Source: Pseudolabrys sp. FHR47
GTDB taxonomy: Bacteria > Pseudomonadota > Alphaproteobacteria > Rhizobiales > Xanthobacteraceae
DNA length: 64,000 nucleotides
Direction of reading: 5' to 3'
Assembly (NCBI RefSeq): GCF_005153485.1
Contig: NZ_CP039740.1
Coordinates: forward strand, 4,033,001-4,097,000
Part shown: one piece after another, positions 37,205-46,264 of the stretch
How positions within the stretch are numbered: the stretch's first letter is position 1
Layout of the letters: the number at the start of each line of letters is the position of its first letter
The notes under the pieces: generated by a model
What the model saw: only the letters and a program-made list of their open reading frames with translations
What the model was told of the DNA's origin: nothing
Database searches by the model: none
Program-made: the position numbers and the translations under genes

Positions 37205-38166
37205 TCGCCGGGCCCTCCATTGGCTTGGATCGCGCTCTTGATCCACGGCACGAAGTGCTGGACGTCGAGATAGACGTTTGTCTTCTCGACCTCGGATGGA
37301 CACACCGCCGGCCACGACACGATGCCACCCAGATAGCGAACACCCTTGGCATCATAGAGGATGAGCGGACCGCCACCGAAACGGTAACAGGTGTCATGAT
37401 GAGGCAGCAGTGATGCGGCGCAGAACACACCGGTGCCTTTAAGCCTCGAATAGTTGCCGTTGGCGAAACAGTCGTCGTCGCGAATTACCGCTTCCAACCC
37501 TTGTTGCGTCTCGCCGAGCTGACGCCGCGTTAGGCTGAGGTTGGCGACGCCCCAGCCGGCGAGGAGCGCGATCTGACCAGATTGCGTTCTGATCGGGGGC
37601 CCTTCGAGCTTCAGCGGCGGACCGAAATCACGCTTCTTCGTGTCGATGCGCAGGAGCGCGATGTCGTTCATTAACGTCCGGGGATTATAGGCCGGATGCG
37701 GGACAACTTTCGTCACGACTGCTCTTGGACCAGGCTGCGACAGCCGCGATGTATCGAAAAGCACATAGGGCTGCGGGTCGACCGGCCAGCGCCGCCGCCA
37801 AGCGAAGACGCAGTGCGCCGCCGTCACAACCCATTGCGGAGCAATGCGTGTGCCGGCACAGAGATAGCTTTCCTGCAGCGAGCGTTTGCCCTCCGCGATT
37901 GCGACAAGAAAGGGGAGGAGTCGCGCGGGCGCAGGTTCCGGCGATACCTCCGTCCCGAACCCGGCGTCCGGCCCAAGCGGAGCCAAGGTACGACCGTTAT
38001 CGCGTGGCAACGGTCGCAGTGCCGGGTTTGGTGGAAATGTCGAAGGTGCCTTGAACGTCTCGTTGAGATCACGAAGGATGTCTTCCTCACGCGAGATCGC
38101 CGACCCTCGCTCGGGCAAGGCGAGCAGTGACAAGAATATAGCGAGTGCGAGCAATGCGCGCGTCAC
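37201..38166 (-). CDS. Catalytically dead trypsin homologue (pseudoprotease)
   Basis: A 321-residue exported S1-fold protein. His118 (VVTAAHCVF) and Asp168 (MNDIALLRI) are kept, but the serine motif GDSGGPL reads RFGGGPL: Ser is Gly264 and the preceding Asp is Phe263. The surrounding fold (DTCYR...GGPLILYD, GGIVSWPAVCPS) is well conserved, which argues for a retained non-enzymatic role such as cofactor, inhibitor or substrate binder. The GTG start has GGAGG six bases upstream and overlaps the preceding stop. Signal peptide VTRALLALAIFLSLLALPERG. Confidence 0.85.
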   Translation of the reverse strand: MTRALLALAIFLSLLALPERGSAISREEDILRDLNETFKAPSTFPPNPALRPLPRDNGRTLAPLGPDAGFGTEVSPEPAPARLLPFLVAIAEGKRSLQESYLCAGTRIAPQWVVTAAHCVFAWRRRWPVDPQPYVLFDTSRLSQPGPRAVVTKVVPHPAYNPRTLMNDIALLRIDTKKRDFGPPLKLEGPPIRTQSGQIALLAGWGVANLSLTRRQLGETQQGLEAVIRDDDCFANGNYSRLKGTGVFCAASLLPHHDTCYRFGGGPLILYDAKGVRYLGGIVSWPAVCPSEVEKTNVYLDVQHFVPWIKSAIQANGGPGE

Positions 38167-40160
38167 TGTGACCTCCGCCTGTCGTCCATATGAACGCCAC
38201 GCACGAGGCGCCGCGGCGACACGACGATTCGCGACTTCCTTACTGCCGTCCGTTGGCTGGCCTTGGGGGCGGTGGCGGGCGCCGCTGTATCGCTGGTTGC
38301 GGGCGAGGTCGCAGCCGCTGTGCCGGTCGTGAGGTCTTCGCCATTCTGATTTGGCTTGGCGCTGCCGTTCGGGGCAGTGGCGATAACGGCGCCGTTTTCG
38401 GTAATGCCCTTGTAGCGGATCAGCTTGTAGCCGTTCATCTCGCTCGGCCGGTAGGTGCGTTCGCACACGCCCTCGCATTCGTAGCGGGTCGACGACTCCA
38501 GGACCGTGAAGGTCGTCGCGGCCCCTTGCACAAATCCGGTGAACAGGCGGATGTGTCGCTGCGGCCAGTCGAAGGCATCGCCGGGCTTGAGGGCGTCGAT
38601 GCTATCGACTTCGACAGCAACATCGAGCAGGCCGCTGGTACCGCGCTTCTCGATGCCCCAGGCTCGCGACACGAAGCCGGAACAGTCGACGCCGGCGGAG
38701 TCGGCGAAGATGCAGTAGTTGTATTCCGCCTGCCGGCAGGTGCAGAGGCTGCCCGCGAGCGCGCCCCATTCGGTGCGCGTCCGGAAGGTCTGCGGTGTGT
38801 CCTCACCGCCCCAGCGGTAGGGCATAGGACCTATCGTCGTGCCAATCAGAGCTTCGGAGAAGTGTCGCGGCCTGAGCCATATGTAGGAACGGGCCGGATC
38901 GCAACGGTTCTCGATGCCGGGGCGCAGGAAATTCTCGCGCTGCATAACCCAGTTGACGGACAGGTAGGCTCGTGCGTTCTCCAGGACTTTTGCGCGCGTG
39001 ATCTTTGGTGCGGCGACATCCAGTTCCACAGATTCGGTGCTGTCGTTGAACGGCGTCGAGGTGTCGCCCTGCACCGACGTATCGATCGCGATCTCTCGAA
39101 GCTTGCGCGACAGACCGCGCAGTTCGGTATCTCCTGGACGACGATTGCCACGCGGCGGAGCGGTGAAGTCGTATTCGTCGATCTTGACGCCCTCGCCTGT
39201 CGGCCGCAGAACGCGCAGCAACCCGCCGGCTGTGATGGCGAGGAAGTTTCGCGGCACTTCCTCGAAATTGTCGAGCGGAACATAGGCGACGCCGGTCAGC
39301 CGGCCGGCCTTGTCGAAGCGCTGCACGAAAACGCGGACCTGCAAGGCCGGCTTGACCGCGACGATTTCCTCGGTGGCGACGAAGCGGTTGTCGCCATTGC
39401 CGATCGATATTTCGTGAGCCTGTGCCAGCCGGCCGCCGGCGAGCGAGCGGACGGTGAGCGGATGTGAGATGCTCTGCCGCTCGTCGTTGACGACAAGCTC
39501 CTGCGGGTTCCGGCGTATTAGCCGCCTCGCGCGCTGCGCGGCGTCCGAAACATTCGGCGTGATCGTCAAAGTCGTGGCGGTGGCCGGGTCAATGCTGCGC
39601 GGGATGGCGATCTGCATGCGATGACCGGCGTCTATCAGGCGGATCGCCGTCGGCTGACCGACAATGTCCTCGGTGTCGAAGCCACCCGGGAATTTGGCGC
39701 GGCCGAGAACGCGGCCGTCGTCGTCGAAGAACACAAGAGCATTGTCGAGCGGGTCGCGCACCGCCATCAGCCCGTCGCGGACCCACATGAACTGGTCTGG
39801 TACTTGCCCGATCTGTTCCGGTGCAGTGCGGATCAAGTTGAGCGTGTGAATGACCGGCTCGGCCCTCACGGAAGGCGGCAATGGCGATCGGACCACGGCA
39901 GGAGGCGCGACATCTGGTTCCGTCACCGGCGGCAGCATCGGCGGTCCGACCGGGGTGGACTCCCACAAACGTCGTGAAGGGGGCTCGCCGGCCGGCGGCG
40001 ACGGTCGCTCATCGACGCGCGGCGCGGCGTTGCGAACCACTTGTAATTGCGTCCGTTCGCGGAGCTGCGCTTGCACGCCCTCGACGGCGACAAAAGCGAG
40101 GGCGACGGGGAGCGCCACGCGCAGAAACAGCGATGTCGACAACAAGCCGCCTGCCATCAT
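38163..40160 (-). CDS. Exported NlpC/P60-like protein, first gene of the protease operon
   Basis: A 665-residue exported protein. After the signal peptide (VALPVALAFVAVEGVQAQ) comes a Pro-rich linker, then about 300 residues I do not recognise with short repeated beta-like stretches (GLMAVRDPLDNALVFFDDDG). Near residues 490-560 lies an NlpC/P60-type segment: Cys in SAGVDCSGFVSRAWG and His in DWPQRHIRLFTG, expected for a cell-wall peptidase. The C-terminal tail is Ala/Thr-rich and basic. GGGGGAGG precedes the start. Its stop overlaps the pseudoprotease start. Confidence 0.78.
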   Translation of the reverse strand: MMAGGLLSTSLFLRVALPVALAFVAVEGVQAQLRERTQLQVVRNAAPRVDERPSPPAGEPPSRRLWESTPVGPPMLPPVTEPDVAPPAVVRSPLPPSVRAEPVIHTLNLIRTAPEQIGQVPDQFMWVRDGLMAVRDPLDNALVFFDDDGRVLGRAKFPGGFDTEDIVGQPTAIRLIDAGHRMQIAIPRSIDPATATTLTITPNVSDAAQRARRLIRRNPQELVVNDERQSISHPLTVRSLAGGRLAQAHEISIGNGDNRFVATEEIVAVKPALQVRVFVQRFDKAGRLTGVAYVPLDNFEEVPRNFLAITAGGLLRVLRPTGEGVKIDEYDFTAPPRGNRRPGDTELRGLSRKLREIAIDTSVQGDTSTPFNDSTESVELDVAAPKITRAKVLENARAYLSVNWVMQRENFLRPGIENRCDPARSYIWLRPRHFSEALIGTTIGPMPYRWGGEDTPQTFRTRTEWGALAGSLCTCRQAEYNYCIFADSAGVDCSGFVSRAWGIEKRGTSGLLDVAVEVDSIDALKPGDAFDWPQRHIRLFTGFVQGAATTFTVLESSTRYECEGVCERTYRPSEMNGYKLIRYKGITENGAVIATAPNGSAKPNQNGEDLTTGTAAATSPATSDTAAPATAPKASQRTAVRKSRIVVSPRRLVRGVHMDDRRRSQ

Positions 40161-40173
40161 CGAACCTCCCCCG

Positions 40174-40191
40174 GTAGTAAATATGTACTAC
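40174..40191. promoter_or_regulatory. Inverted repeat in the protease operon promoter
   Basis: GTAGTA and its complement TACTAC, separated by six A+T bases, 14 bases before the start codon of the NlpC/P60-like gene. A location this close to the ribosome site fits an operator. The regulator is unknown; the RHH protein at the other end of the operon is one candidate. Confidence 0.45.
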
Positions 40192-40346
40192 GGATTTAGT
40201 TTGTACATTCTAGCTACCTTTACGTGTGCCGAAATCGGGATGCTGAATTAACGCTAAGGATGATGGTTAAGGCACGAACGGAGCGGAGCGGACGTGGCAA
40301 CGAGCGCGCCGCAATGCCCGAGACATCCGGCGGATAAGCCCGGTAA

Positions 40347-41432
40347 TCAGTTTGTGCGCAGGATGTGATTGTCCCAGCGAACCTTGGTCGTCACCGCGCG
40401 ATCCTTCGTATCGAGCACAACGACCTGCCCCTCGCCCGACGTCGCGAGAAAGCCGCCATCGCGTGGCGCAAGACCGCAACCATCGGCCAGTGCAGCCGTG
40501 CGAACGACGCGGCCGGCAGTGTCGACAATCACGATCAGGTTTCCATGCGGCGCTGAAATCGCGACATGATCGCCGTCATTGCTGCTGGCGACCGAGCCGA
40601 CATAGTTCTGCATGGCCTGCAAATGCTTCGCGGGCATATCGAGCAGCCGCAGACCGATCTCGCGCCCGACCTTGCCGATCAACGGCGGCAGGTCGCTCTG
40701 TGCGCCCTCGTATTGGCAACCGAACCAAAGGTCGCCGCTTCGGTCAAATGTCATGTGGCGCAGCGACAATTGTCGCCAGCGCGGCTCGCAGGCATGTCGT
40801 TCGACGAGCGTACCGCTGCGCCGATCGAGGAAAACGATCGAAGGCTCCATGCTGTCGAGGTTCAGCTTGGCGCGGCCGAAATCGGGGTGGGTCTCGATGC
40901 CGCCATTGGCGATCGCCAGTGTACGGCCGTCCGGGGTCAGCAGAATCTCATGCGGGCCGATGCCGTGCGTTTCGAATTCGCCGAGACGCCGGAATCCGTC
41001 CGATGCATCGTAGATACCGACCACGCCGCGCGCGGCGTCGAAATCGTTCTCCGTCGCATAGAGCAACCGGCCATCCCGCGAGAAGACGCCGTGACCGTAG
41101 AAATGCCGTCCGGCGGCGCTCACAATGGTGAAGGGTGTCTGCCGCCTTGAAGGGTCCATGACCAGCGCGAACGTTCCCGGGCGGCGCGCAAAGACCACGA
41201 TGCGGGCACTCACCGGGCAGACCGTGGCGTCATGCGCGCGCGCCGGACAGTCTTCGAGATGAAGAATGGTGCCGTCTTCGGTGAACAGCGCGACGGCGAA
41301 AGCGCCGTCGGATTTCTGACAGGCGGAGACATAAAGCGCGTCGCTGCGGGCAAGCGCCTCCTGACGGAACGGGGCGAGGCCCGCCAGAAACGCGGCGCCG
41401 CAGGCTGTCACGAAACTACGCCGGTCAATCAT
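40347..41432 (-). CDS. DUF1513 family exported beta-propeller protein
   Basis: A 361-residue protein with a twin-arginine leader (DRRSFVTACGAAFLAGL). Repeating strands such as GHGVFSRDGRLLYATEND, ILLTPDGRTLAIANGG and LRHMTFDRSGDLWFG indicate a propeller. DUF1513 proteins occur beside imelysin and di-heme oxidoreductase genes in proteobacteria, as here, and are thought to act in periplasmic metal handling. The ATG at 41432 was used; a TTG two codons upstream would give an ATGA-like coupling with the imelysin stop. Confidence 0.82.
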   Translation of the reverse strand: MIDRRSFVTACGAAFLAGLAPFRQEALARSDALYVSACQKSDGAFAVALFTEDGTILHLEDCPARAHDATVCPVSARIVVFARRPGTFALVMDPSRRQTPFTIVSAAGRHFYGHGVFSRDGRLLYATENDFDAARGVVGIYDASDGFRRLGEFETHGIGPHEILLTPDGRTLAIANGGIETHPDFGRAKLNLDSMEPSIVFLDRRSGTLVERHACEPRWRQLSLRHMTFDRSGDLWFGCQYEGAQSDLPPLIGKVGREIGLRLLDMPAKHLQAMQNYVGSVASSNDGDHVAISAPHGNLIVIVDTAGRVVRTAALADGCGLAPRDGGFLATSGEGQVVVLDTKDRAVTTKVRWDNHILRTN

Positions 41433-41434
41433 GA

Positions 41435-42514
41435 TCAATCACCGTCGGCGGAGGAAAAGCCGACCGACAGGCCGAGCGATTGCGACACGTCCTGTCCGAT
41501 CAGCTTCTGCAGGCTTTGCGTCAGGATCACCGTGTAACCGAGCGCGCGATATTGCCGGGTGTCCACGATGGCCTGTTCCAGGGGCAGCGTGATCTGGGCG
41601 ATGGCGCGGTCGGCATTGCCGAATTCGAACATGACCGAGTTCTGGAACGAAGCCGCTTCGGCAGGCAACAGCTCCCCGATGCGCGATCGTTCGAACAGAT
41701 TCTGCAGACCGTTGAAATTCGCCTGGATCGAAGCGACGGTCAGACCGGACCGCCAGTACGGCACCATTTTTGGCCGGGCGCTCGATATGTCGCTGCCAAG
41801 CATGGGCTTCAACCGGGTGTCGCGGATCGCCTCGAAACCGTGGACCAACACACCGACAATCTGGTTCAGGACTTCTTGCTCGGTCCGATAGGTGGCATTG
41901 CCGGGGCCGGGATTTGCGAAGCCCGCGAAGCCGCCGGGAACCTGCCACTGCGCACTCAGCTTGTCCGATATGGTCGCCAGATTGCGGAGGATGGCCAAGG
42001 CATAACGGCACCTGAAAGTATTGGCCTTGGTAACGAGCTCTTCCGATTCCGCGTCGAACATCACGTATTCGAGTGCCCCGAGACCCTGAACCGCGACGCT
42101 CTTGGCATAAAGCGAGGCCGGGTCCGCCGCGCTCTCGTCCTGCCCGGCCAGCAAGGCCTGAACCTGTCGCAGGGCGATGCCGCGGCGGTCGGGCCAGAAC
42201 AGAAAGCGTTCAAGTTGATTGTCGCGCAGCACGGGCCCGAACCGGACCATCTCGATTTCAGACCAGGCGCTGACAATATCCGCGAACCGCGCGCGCGCCG
42301 CATCAAGGCGCTGCTGGCCCGGCGCGGCGCACAATTCGCCGATCGCATCGCGGCCCCGGCTCGTTTCAACGGCAAGTCTGGCATAGGCGGGTTGGAAGTA
42401 GCGTGTGACCGCCAGCGCTGCGACCTCCCGGGGCTGCACCCGCTGAGCAGTCGCCTTGTCAGTCTCCGCGACAAAGATAACGAGGGTCAGCGCGAACAGC
42501 AGGCGAATCGCCAT
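41435..42514 (-). CDS. Imelysin-family protein (second, divergent copy)
   Basis: A 359-residue exported protein of the imelysin/insulin-cleaving-metallopeptidase fold. Family features: LAVTRYFQPAYARLAVETSR, FGPVLRDNQLERFLFWPDRRG and the long helices around IVGVLVHGFEAIRDTRLKPML. The GxHxxE motif of the family reads GLGALE, so the His is lost while the Glu stays, unlike the paralogue at 44138-45415. The start MAIRLLFALT overlaps the di-heme gene stop as TGATG. Likely an iron-related periplasmic protein of the operon rather than a peptidase. Confidence 0.83.
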   Translation of the reverse strand: MAIRLLFALTLVIFVAETDKATAQRVQPREVAALAVTRYFQPAYARLAVETSRGRDAIGELCAAPGQQRLDAARARFADIVSAWSEIEMVRFGPVLRDNQLERFLFWPDRRGIALRQVQALLAGQDESAADPASLYAKSVAVQGLGALEYVMFDAESEELVTKANTFRCRYALAILRNLATISDKLSAQWQVPGGFAGFANPGPGNATYRTEQEVLNQIVGVLVHGFEAIRDTRLKPMLGSDISSARPKMVPYWRSGLTVASIQANFNGLQNLFERSRIGELLPAEAASFQNSVMFEFGNADRAIAQITLPLEQAIVDTRQYRALGYTVILTQSLQKLIGQDVSQSLGLSVGFSSADGD

Positions 42515-44022
42515 CACAACGACTCCAGGAATCGTATCAGCGCGTCGCGGTCTGCCTTGCGCATGGCGGCAACCGCATCGCGCGCCTTTTGCGCCTCGCC
42601 ACCATGCCACAAAATGGCTTCAAGCAGATTGCGCGCTCGACCGTCATGCAAGAAGTAGGTATGGCCGCTGACGATCTGGGTCAGCCCGATACCCCAAAGC
42701 GGCGGCGTGCGCCATTCCTGGCCATCGGCATCGCCATCGGGCCGGCCGTCGGCCAGACCTTCACCCATATCGTGGAGGAGAAAGTCCGAATAAGGCCAAA
42801 TCAACTGGAAGCGGTGCGCGGCATGCGGTGCATCGCGCCGCGTCACGTATTTCGGCCTGTGGCACGACGTGCAACCGGCGGCGTAGAACAGTTGCTTGCC
42901 GGCGAGCACTTGCGGATCGTCGATATCGCGGCGCGCGGGCACTGCGAGGTTCTGCGAATAGAATGTCACGAGGGCGAGGACCGGATCGGGTGCTTCGGTA
43001 TCGCCGAGCCTCGGTTGCACACCATCCGGCGCGTCGCGGCACACCGTCTGCTTTTCGGTGCAGTCGCCCCATGATGCCGGCGCGAGCGGAGTCGATATAC
43101 CGATGTCGCCGGAGAAGGCGCCCGCGCTCTGATGCTTGATGCTCGGTTTCGAGGCCTTCCAGCCGAACCGGCCGAGAACCAGCTTGCCATTGTCGTCGAG
43201 GACGTAACTTGGCTTGCCTGAGATTCCGTCATCGTCCCGATCGCCGGGATCGGCCTGCGCAACGATATCAGCTTCATGAATTTGCTCGACCAGGCCTAGT
43301 CCGATCATCGGCGGTGCAATGCGCGGCGACAGCCTCACCTCCGGATCCATCGGCCCGTAACCGAGATCGGCGACGCGATAGGCTGGCTTGCGCAGCGACA
43401 CCTCGGTCCCGTCGCCGAGTTTCACCGGCACTTCTGTGTAGTCGATGACCATCCGGCCCTCGCCCGGCAGTCCCGGAACGGCGAAGTTCTGCAACTGACC
43501 GCCATAGGTCGGCTCCGGAATCGTCAGCAGTCGCTTGTCGGCAAGGGCTTGGCGTTCGGCGTCCGAACGCGGCGGCACCGAAAGCCGCAGAAACAGCGAG
43601 ACCGCATCCTCATCCGGAGTTTCGGGCGGCCGGCCGCGGCCGTCCTTCAGGTGGCAATGCTGGCACGCACGCGCATTGAACAAGGGACCGAGCCCATCGG
43701 ACGCCTGGGTTGAGGATGGCGACGAGACCCAGAGCTTGCGGAATAAAGCATTGCCGAGCTTGAAATCGCTCTCCTGCTGAAAGCTCAGATTGGCCGACGA
43801 ATGCGAGAATGAATCCGGCCCAATCAGTTTGCGCGACGTTGCGGCGCCTGCCGGCAGAGCCTCGAACGGCTCAGCCTTGCTGAAATCATCGGTCGGCCGG
43901 GTTATGGCACGGACGCGGGCGGCATCGCCGTCGCCAAGATCGGACCGCCCGGCCTGTCCGGCCGCCGCGAATGTCGGCGTCAACAGTGCCAACATAAATA
44001 GAGCGCATTGCAGACGCTTCAC
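42514..44022 (-). CDS. Di-heme oxidoreductase (DUF1111, DHOR family)
   Basis: A 502-residue periplasmic c-type cytochrome with two haem sites, CQHCH near residue 140 and CTSCH near residue 400, and a signal peptide VKRLQCALFMLALLTP. Stretches such as LFNARACQHCHLKDGRG and YSDFLLHDMGEGLADG are typical of the family, often called thiol oxidoreductase. It is sandwiched between imelysin genes in the standard order of iron-responsive clusters. It starts at GTG by signal-peptide logic, without a good ribosome site, so the exact start is uncertain. Confidence 0.87.
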   Translation of the reverse strand: MKRLQCALFMLALLTPTFAAAGQAGRSDLGDGDAARVRAITRPTDDFSKAEPFEALPAGAATSRKLIGPDSFSHSSANLSFQQESDFKLGNALFRKLWVSSPSSTQASDGLGPLFNARACQHCHLKDGRGRPPETPDEDAVSLFLRLSVPPRSDAERQALADKRLLTIPEPTYGGQLQNFAVPGLPGEGRMVIDYTEVPVKLGDGTEVSLRKPAYRVADLGYGPMDPEVRLSPRIAPPMIGLGLVEQIHEADIVAQADPGDRDDDGISGKPSYVLDDNGKLVLGRFGWKASKPSIKHQSAGAFSGDIGISTPLAPASWGDCTEKQTVCRDAPDGVQPRLGDTEAPDPVLALVTFYSQNLAVPARRDIDDPQVLAGKQLFYAAGCTSCHRPKYVTRRDAPHAAHRFQLIWPYSDFLLHDMGEGLADGRPDGDADGQEWRTPPLWGIGLTQIVSGHTYFLHDGRARNLLEAILWHGGEAQKARDAVAAMRKADRDALIRFLESL

Positions 44023-44058
44023 TGTCGTAGCGGATGACTCTTCCGCCCTCCGAATTAT

Positions 44059-44090
44059 CGATACGCCACGGCAAATGCCGTGGCGTATCG
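44059..44090. other. Perfect 15-base-pair hairpin between imelysin and di-heme genes
   Basis: CGATACGCCACGGCA and its exact complement separated by AA, followed on the left strand direction by no T run. A second inverted repeat, CCGGCGTTC/GAACGCCGG, lies at about 44101-44126. In the mRNA they would form stacked stems between the first gene and the rest, possibly setting expression ratios. Confidence 0.55.
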
Positions 44091-44137
44091 CACTGGACTG
44101 TCCGGCGTTCTGCTTCCGGAACGCCGGTCGAATGCAT

Positions 44138-45415
44138 TCATTTGAACACGGCGTTCGGGTTGTCGAGGCTGTCGGATTTTTCGAAGGCCACTTCGCCGAG
44201 ATCGAGCACCGCAACCGCCCGTTCGATCGATTTTGTTTGATCGATGAGCGCGTCGATCGCCGCCTGCACCACCGCGTTGCCCTCCTTGTTGCCCTCTCCG
44301 ATCATCTGATCGTAGGCTTCTTTCTCGCGCGCACGTTTGTCGATCACCTGGAACTTCACGACAGTGGCGTCGAGCTTGCCCTTGATCTCGCGGTCAAGTG
44401 CTGCGTCCTTGGCCGCCACCAATTGAGCGATCGACGCGCCTTTAATCACCTTGCCGTTCGAGCGCTTGTAGGTGCCGAGATAGACGTTGCGAATGCCGAT
44501 GGCATCGTAGAGGTGCGAGACGTGCGTGTTGTCGGAGAAGCAATCGTGCTCTTCTTCCGGATCGTGCAGCAGCAGACCGAGCTTCATGCGCTCGCCCGCG
44601 AGTTCGCCGTATGACAGCGAGCCCATACCCTTGAGGATCGTCGCCAGGCCGGCCTTGGGTTCGCCATCGAGCAGGTTCTTGCGCGCGGCACCATCCTTGC
44701 GCCAGTTGGCGACCATCTCTTCGAGGTCGGCAACAAGCAGTGCGCTGGCCACGGCGAGATACTTCGCGCGGCGGTCACAATTGCCCCCGGTGCACTTCTT
44801 CATATCGAAGTCGGTGTAAGGACGCGTGCCCGCACCGGCATCGGTGCCGTTGATATCCTGTCCCCACAGCAGGAATTCGATGGCGTGATATCCCGTCGCC
44901 ACATTCGCCTCGACCTTGCCGGCTTCATGGAGAACTTCCGACAGCAATTCCGGGGTGATCTGCGAGGCGTCGACTTCCTTGCCGACAACCGTCAGCTTCT
45001 TGTTGGCGATCACATTTGCCGCGTAGAGCGGATTTTTGTCGGACTCCTTGCCGTATTTCGCATCGACATAGTCGATCAATCCTTCGTCGAGCGGCCACGC
45101 ATTCACGCGCCCCTCCCAAGCATCCACAATCGGATTGCCGAAGCGATAGACCTCGGTCTGCATATAGGGAATGCGCGCTGCCTTCCACGCCGCACGCGCC
45201 GTATCGAGCGCCTTCTTGCTCGGATTTGCGATCAGCGACTTGATCGCGGCATCGAGCGCTTTCGCCGCAACCAGCGAATCCTCATACCCGGCGAGCGCGA
45301 TGTCGGCGTAAGTCGTCAGAACCGCCTTGGCGCCGGGCGTCTGCGCCGCGGCAGGCATCACACCGTACAGCGCAATAAAAACGGTCGCTATCAACAGTCG
45401 CAAATGCGCAATCAT
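44138..45415 (-). CDS. Imelysin-family periplasmic protein
   Basis: A 425-residue exported protein of the imelysin family. The signal peptide ends near VMPAAAQ. The signature GxHxxE is present in ATGYHAIEFLLWGQD, along with DEGLIDYV and DDPEEEHDCFSDNTH-like acidic stretches (HDPEEEHDCFSDNTHVSH). Relatives bind iron or related metals in the periplasm. The second of two nearby ATGs was chosen because its GGAG is seven bases upstream. It is the first gene of the four-gene cluster. Confidence 0.88.
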   Translation of the reverse strand: MIAHLRLLIATVFIALYGVMPAAAQTPGAKAVLTTYADIALAGYEDSLVAAKALDAAIKSLIANPSKKALDTARAAWKAARIPYMQTEVYRFGNPIVDAWEGRVNAWPLDEGLIDYVDAKYGKESDKNPLYAANVIANKKLTVVGKEVDASQITPELLSEVLHEAGKVEANVATGYHAIEFLLWGQDINGTDAGAGTRPYTDFDMKKCTGGNCDRRAKYLAVASALLVADLEEMVANWRKDGAARKNLLDGEPKAGLATILKGMGSLSYGELAGERMKLGLLLHDPEEEHDCFSDNTHVSHLYDAIGIRNVYLGTYKRSNGKVIKGASIAQLVAAKDAALDREIKGKLDATVVKFQVIDKRAREKEAYDQMIGEGNKEGNAVVQAAIDALIDQTKSIERAVAVLDLGEVAFEKSDSLDNPNAVFK

Positions 45416-45954
45416 TTTCATTCTCCATCGAGACCAGCCGCAAAGGCATGAGCGGTGACGCGGCCGAAATATGCACGATACGATCGACGTTACTACCACC
45501 AACGCACGTTTTTGATGACGAAATATCTCTTTCAACTTATTCCAATCTGAAAGTGCGACGCGGCTCATACCTTCAGCCGACTCGTGAATGAAAGCGCGTC
45601 ATTCGTTCGACTCGGCACGCACCATGAATGTGGCAGCAATCAGCGGCGCCGCAGGATGCGTCCGTCGCGCTTGTTCACCGAGTCACATCGTGTGTGTTTG
45701 GTCGATCATTCGGCGTCATCGACGAGCAGGATCGATAGCGACCGCGTGTTCGATCCTTCGTGTCGAACTCCTACTCGCGCGGCGACCGCAGCCGGCACTC
45801 GCAGGGCGCTGGCTCGCCCATCGCGAAGCCGCCGCCTGCTCATCGCAGTCATCGACGGGCCACTAGGCCCGCAATCAACAGACGCCGATTCGCGACACAG
45901 AATTTTTCCGCCGCCGCATTGACACTCGGGGCGAACGGGATACTAAATGTAGTT
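45416..45954. promoter_or_regulatory. Intergenic region between imelysin cluster and riboswitch
   Basis: 539 bases without a credible gene. It should hold the leftward promoter of the imelysin cluster and the rightward promoter of the nrd operon. A loose inverted repeat TTTCA...TGAAA at about 45530-45555 could be a metal-regulator site, but it does not match an Irr, Fur or RirA box well enough to name. No other structure stood out. Confidence 0.35.
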
Positions 45955-46151
45955 GTCACGGTCCTCTGAATCGCAAGATCAGGGGCCAAGAGGGAAGCCG
46001 GTGCGCCCAGTGTCCAAGGACAAAAGGGCAAGGCCGGCGCTGCCCCCGCAACTGTAAGCGGCGAGCCGACGTCGACAGTAAAGCCACTGAATCTCATCGG
46101 ATTCGGGAAGGCCAGACGAACGCTACGACCCGCGAGCCAGGAGACCTGCCG
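45955..46151 (+). promoter_or_regulatory. Cobalamin (adenosylcobalamin) riboswitch upstream of nrdAB
   Basis: Conserved blocks appear in order: GGGAAGCCGGTG, GCTGCCCCCGCAACTGTAAG, AAAGCCACTG, GGGAAGGCC, CGACCCGCGAGCCAGGAGAC and CCTGCC (the B12 box region). This is the standard cobalamin riboswitch layout. It lies directly before nrdA, in sense. About 110 bases separate it from the start codon and include GC-rich repeats that could hide the ribosome site when B12 is bound. Confidence 0.94.
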
Positions 46152-46264
46152 TGACCAGATGTACGTCCTCGGGCGGGGTGCCCCGGTGGATCGCCAACGG
46201 CTTTCCGTAACGGGGAATGCTGCGCGCGAACCTTCGGCTCCGCTCCAACATATGGAATGAGCCG

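Noticed and set aside
45584..45922. Short plus-strand open frames between the imelysin cluster and the riboswitch
   Set aside because: Arg/Ser-rich translations in several frames at once, no ribosome sites, and the region is better explained as promoter DNA.
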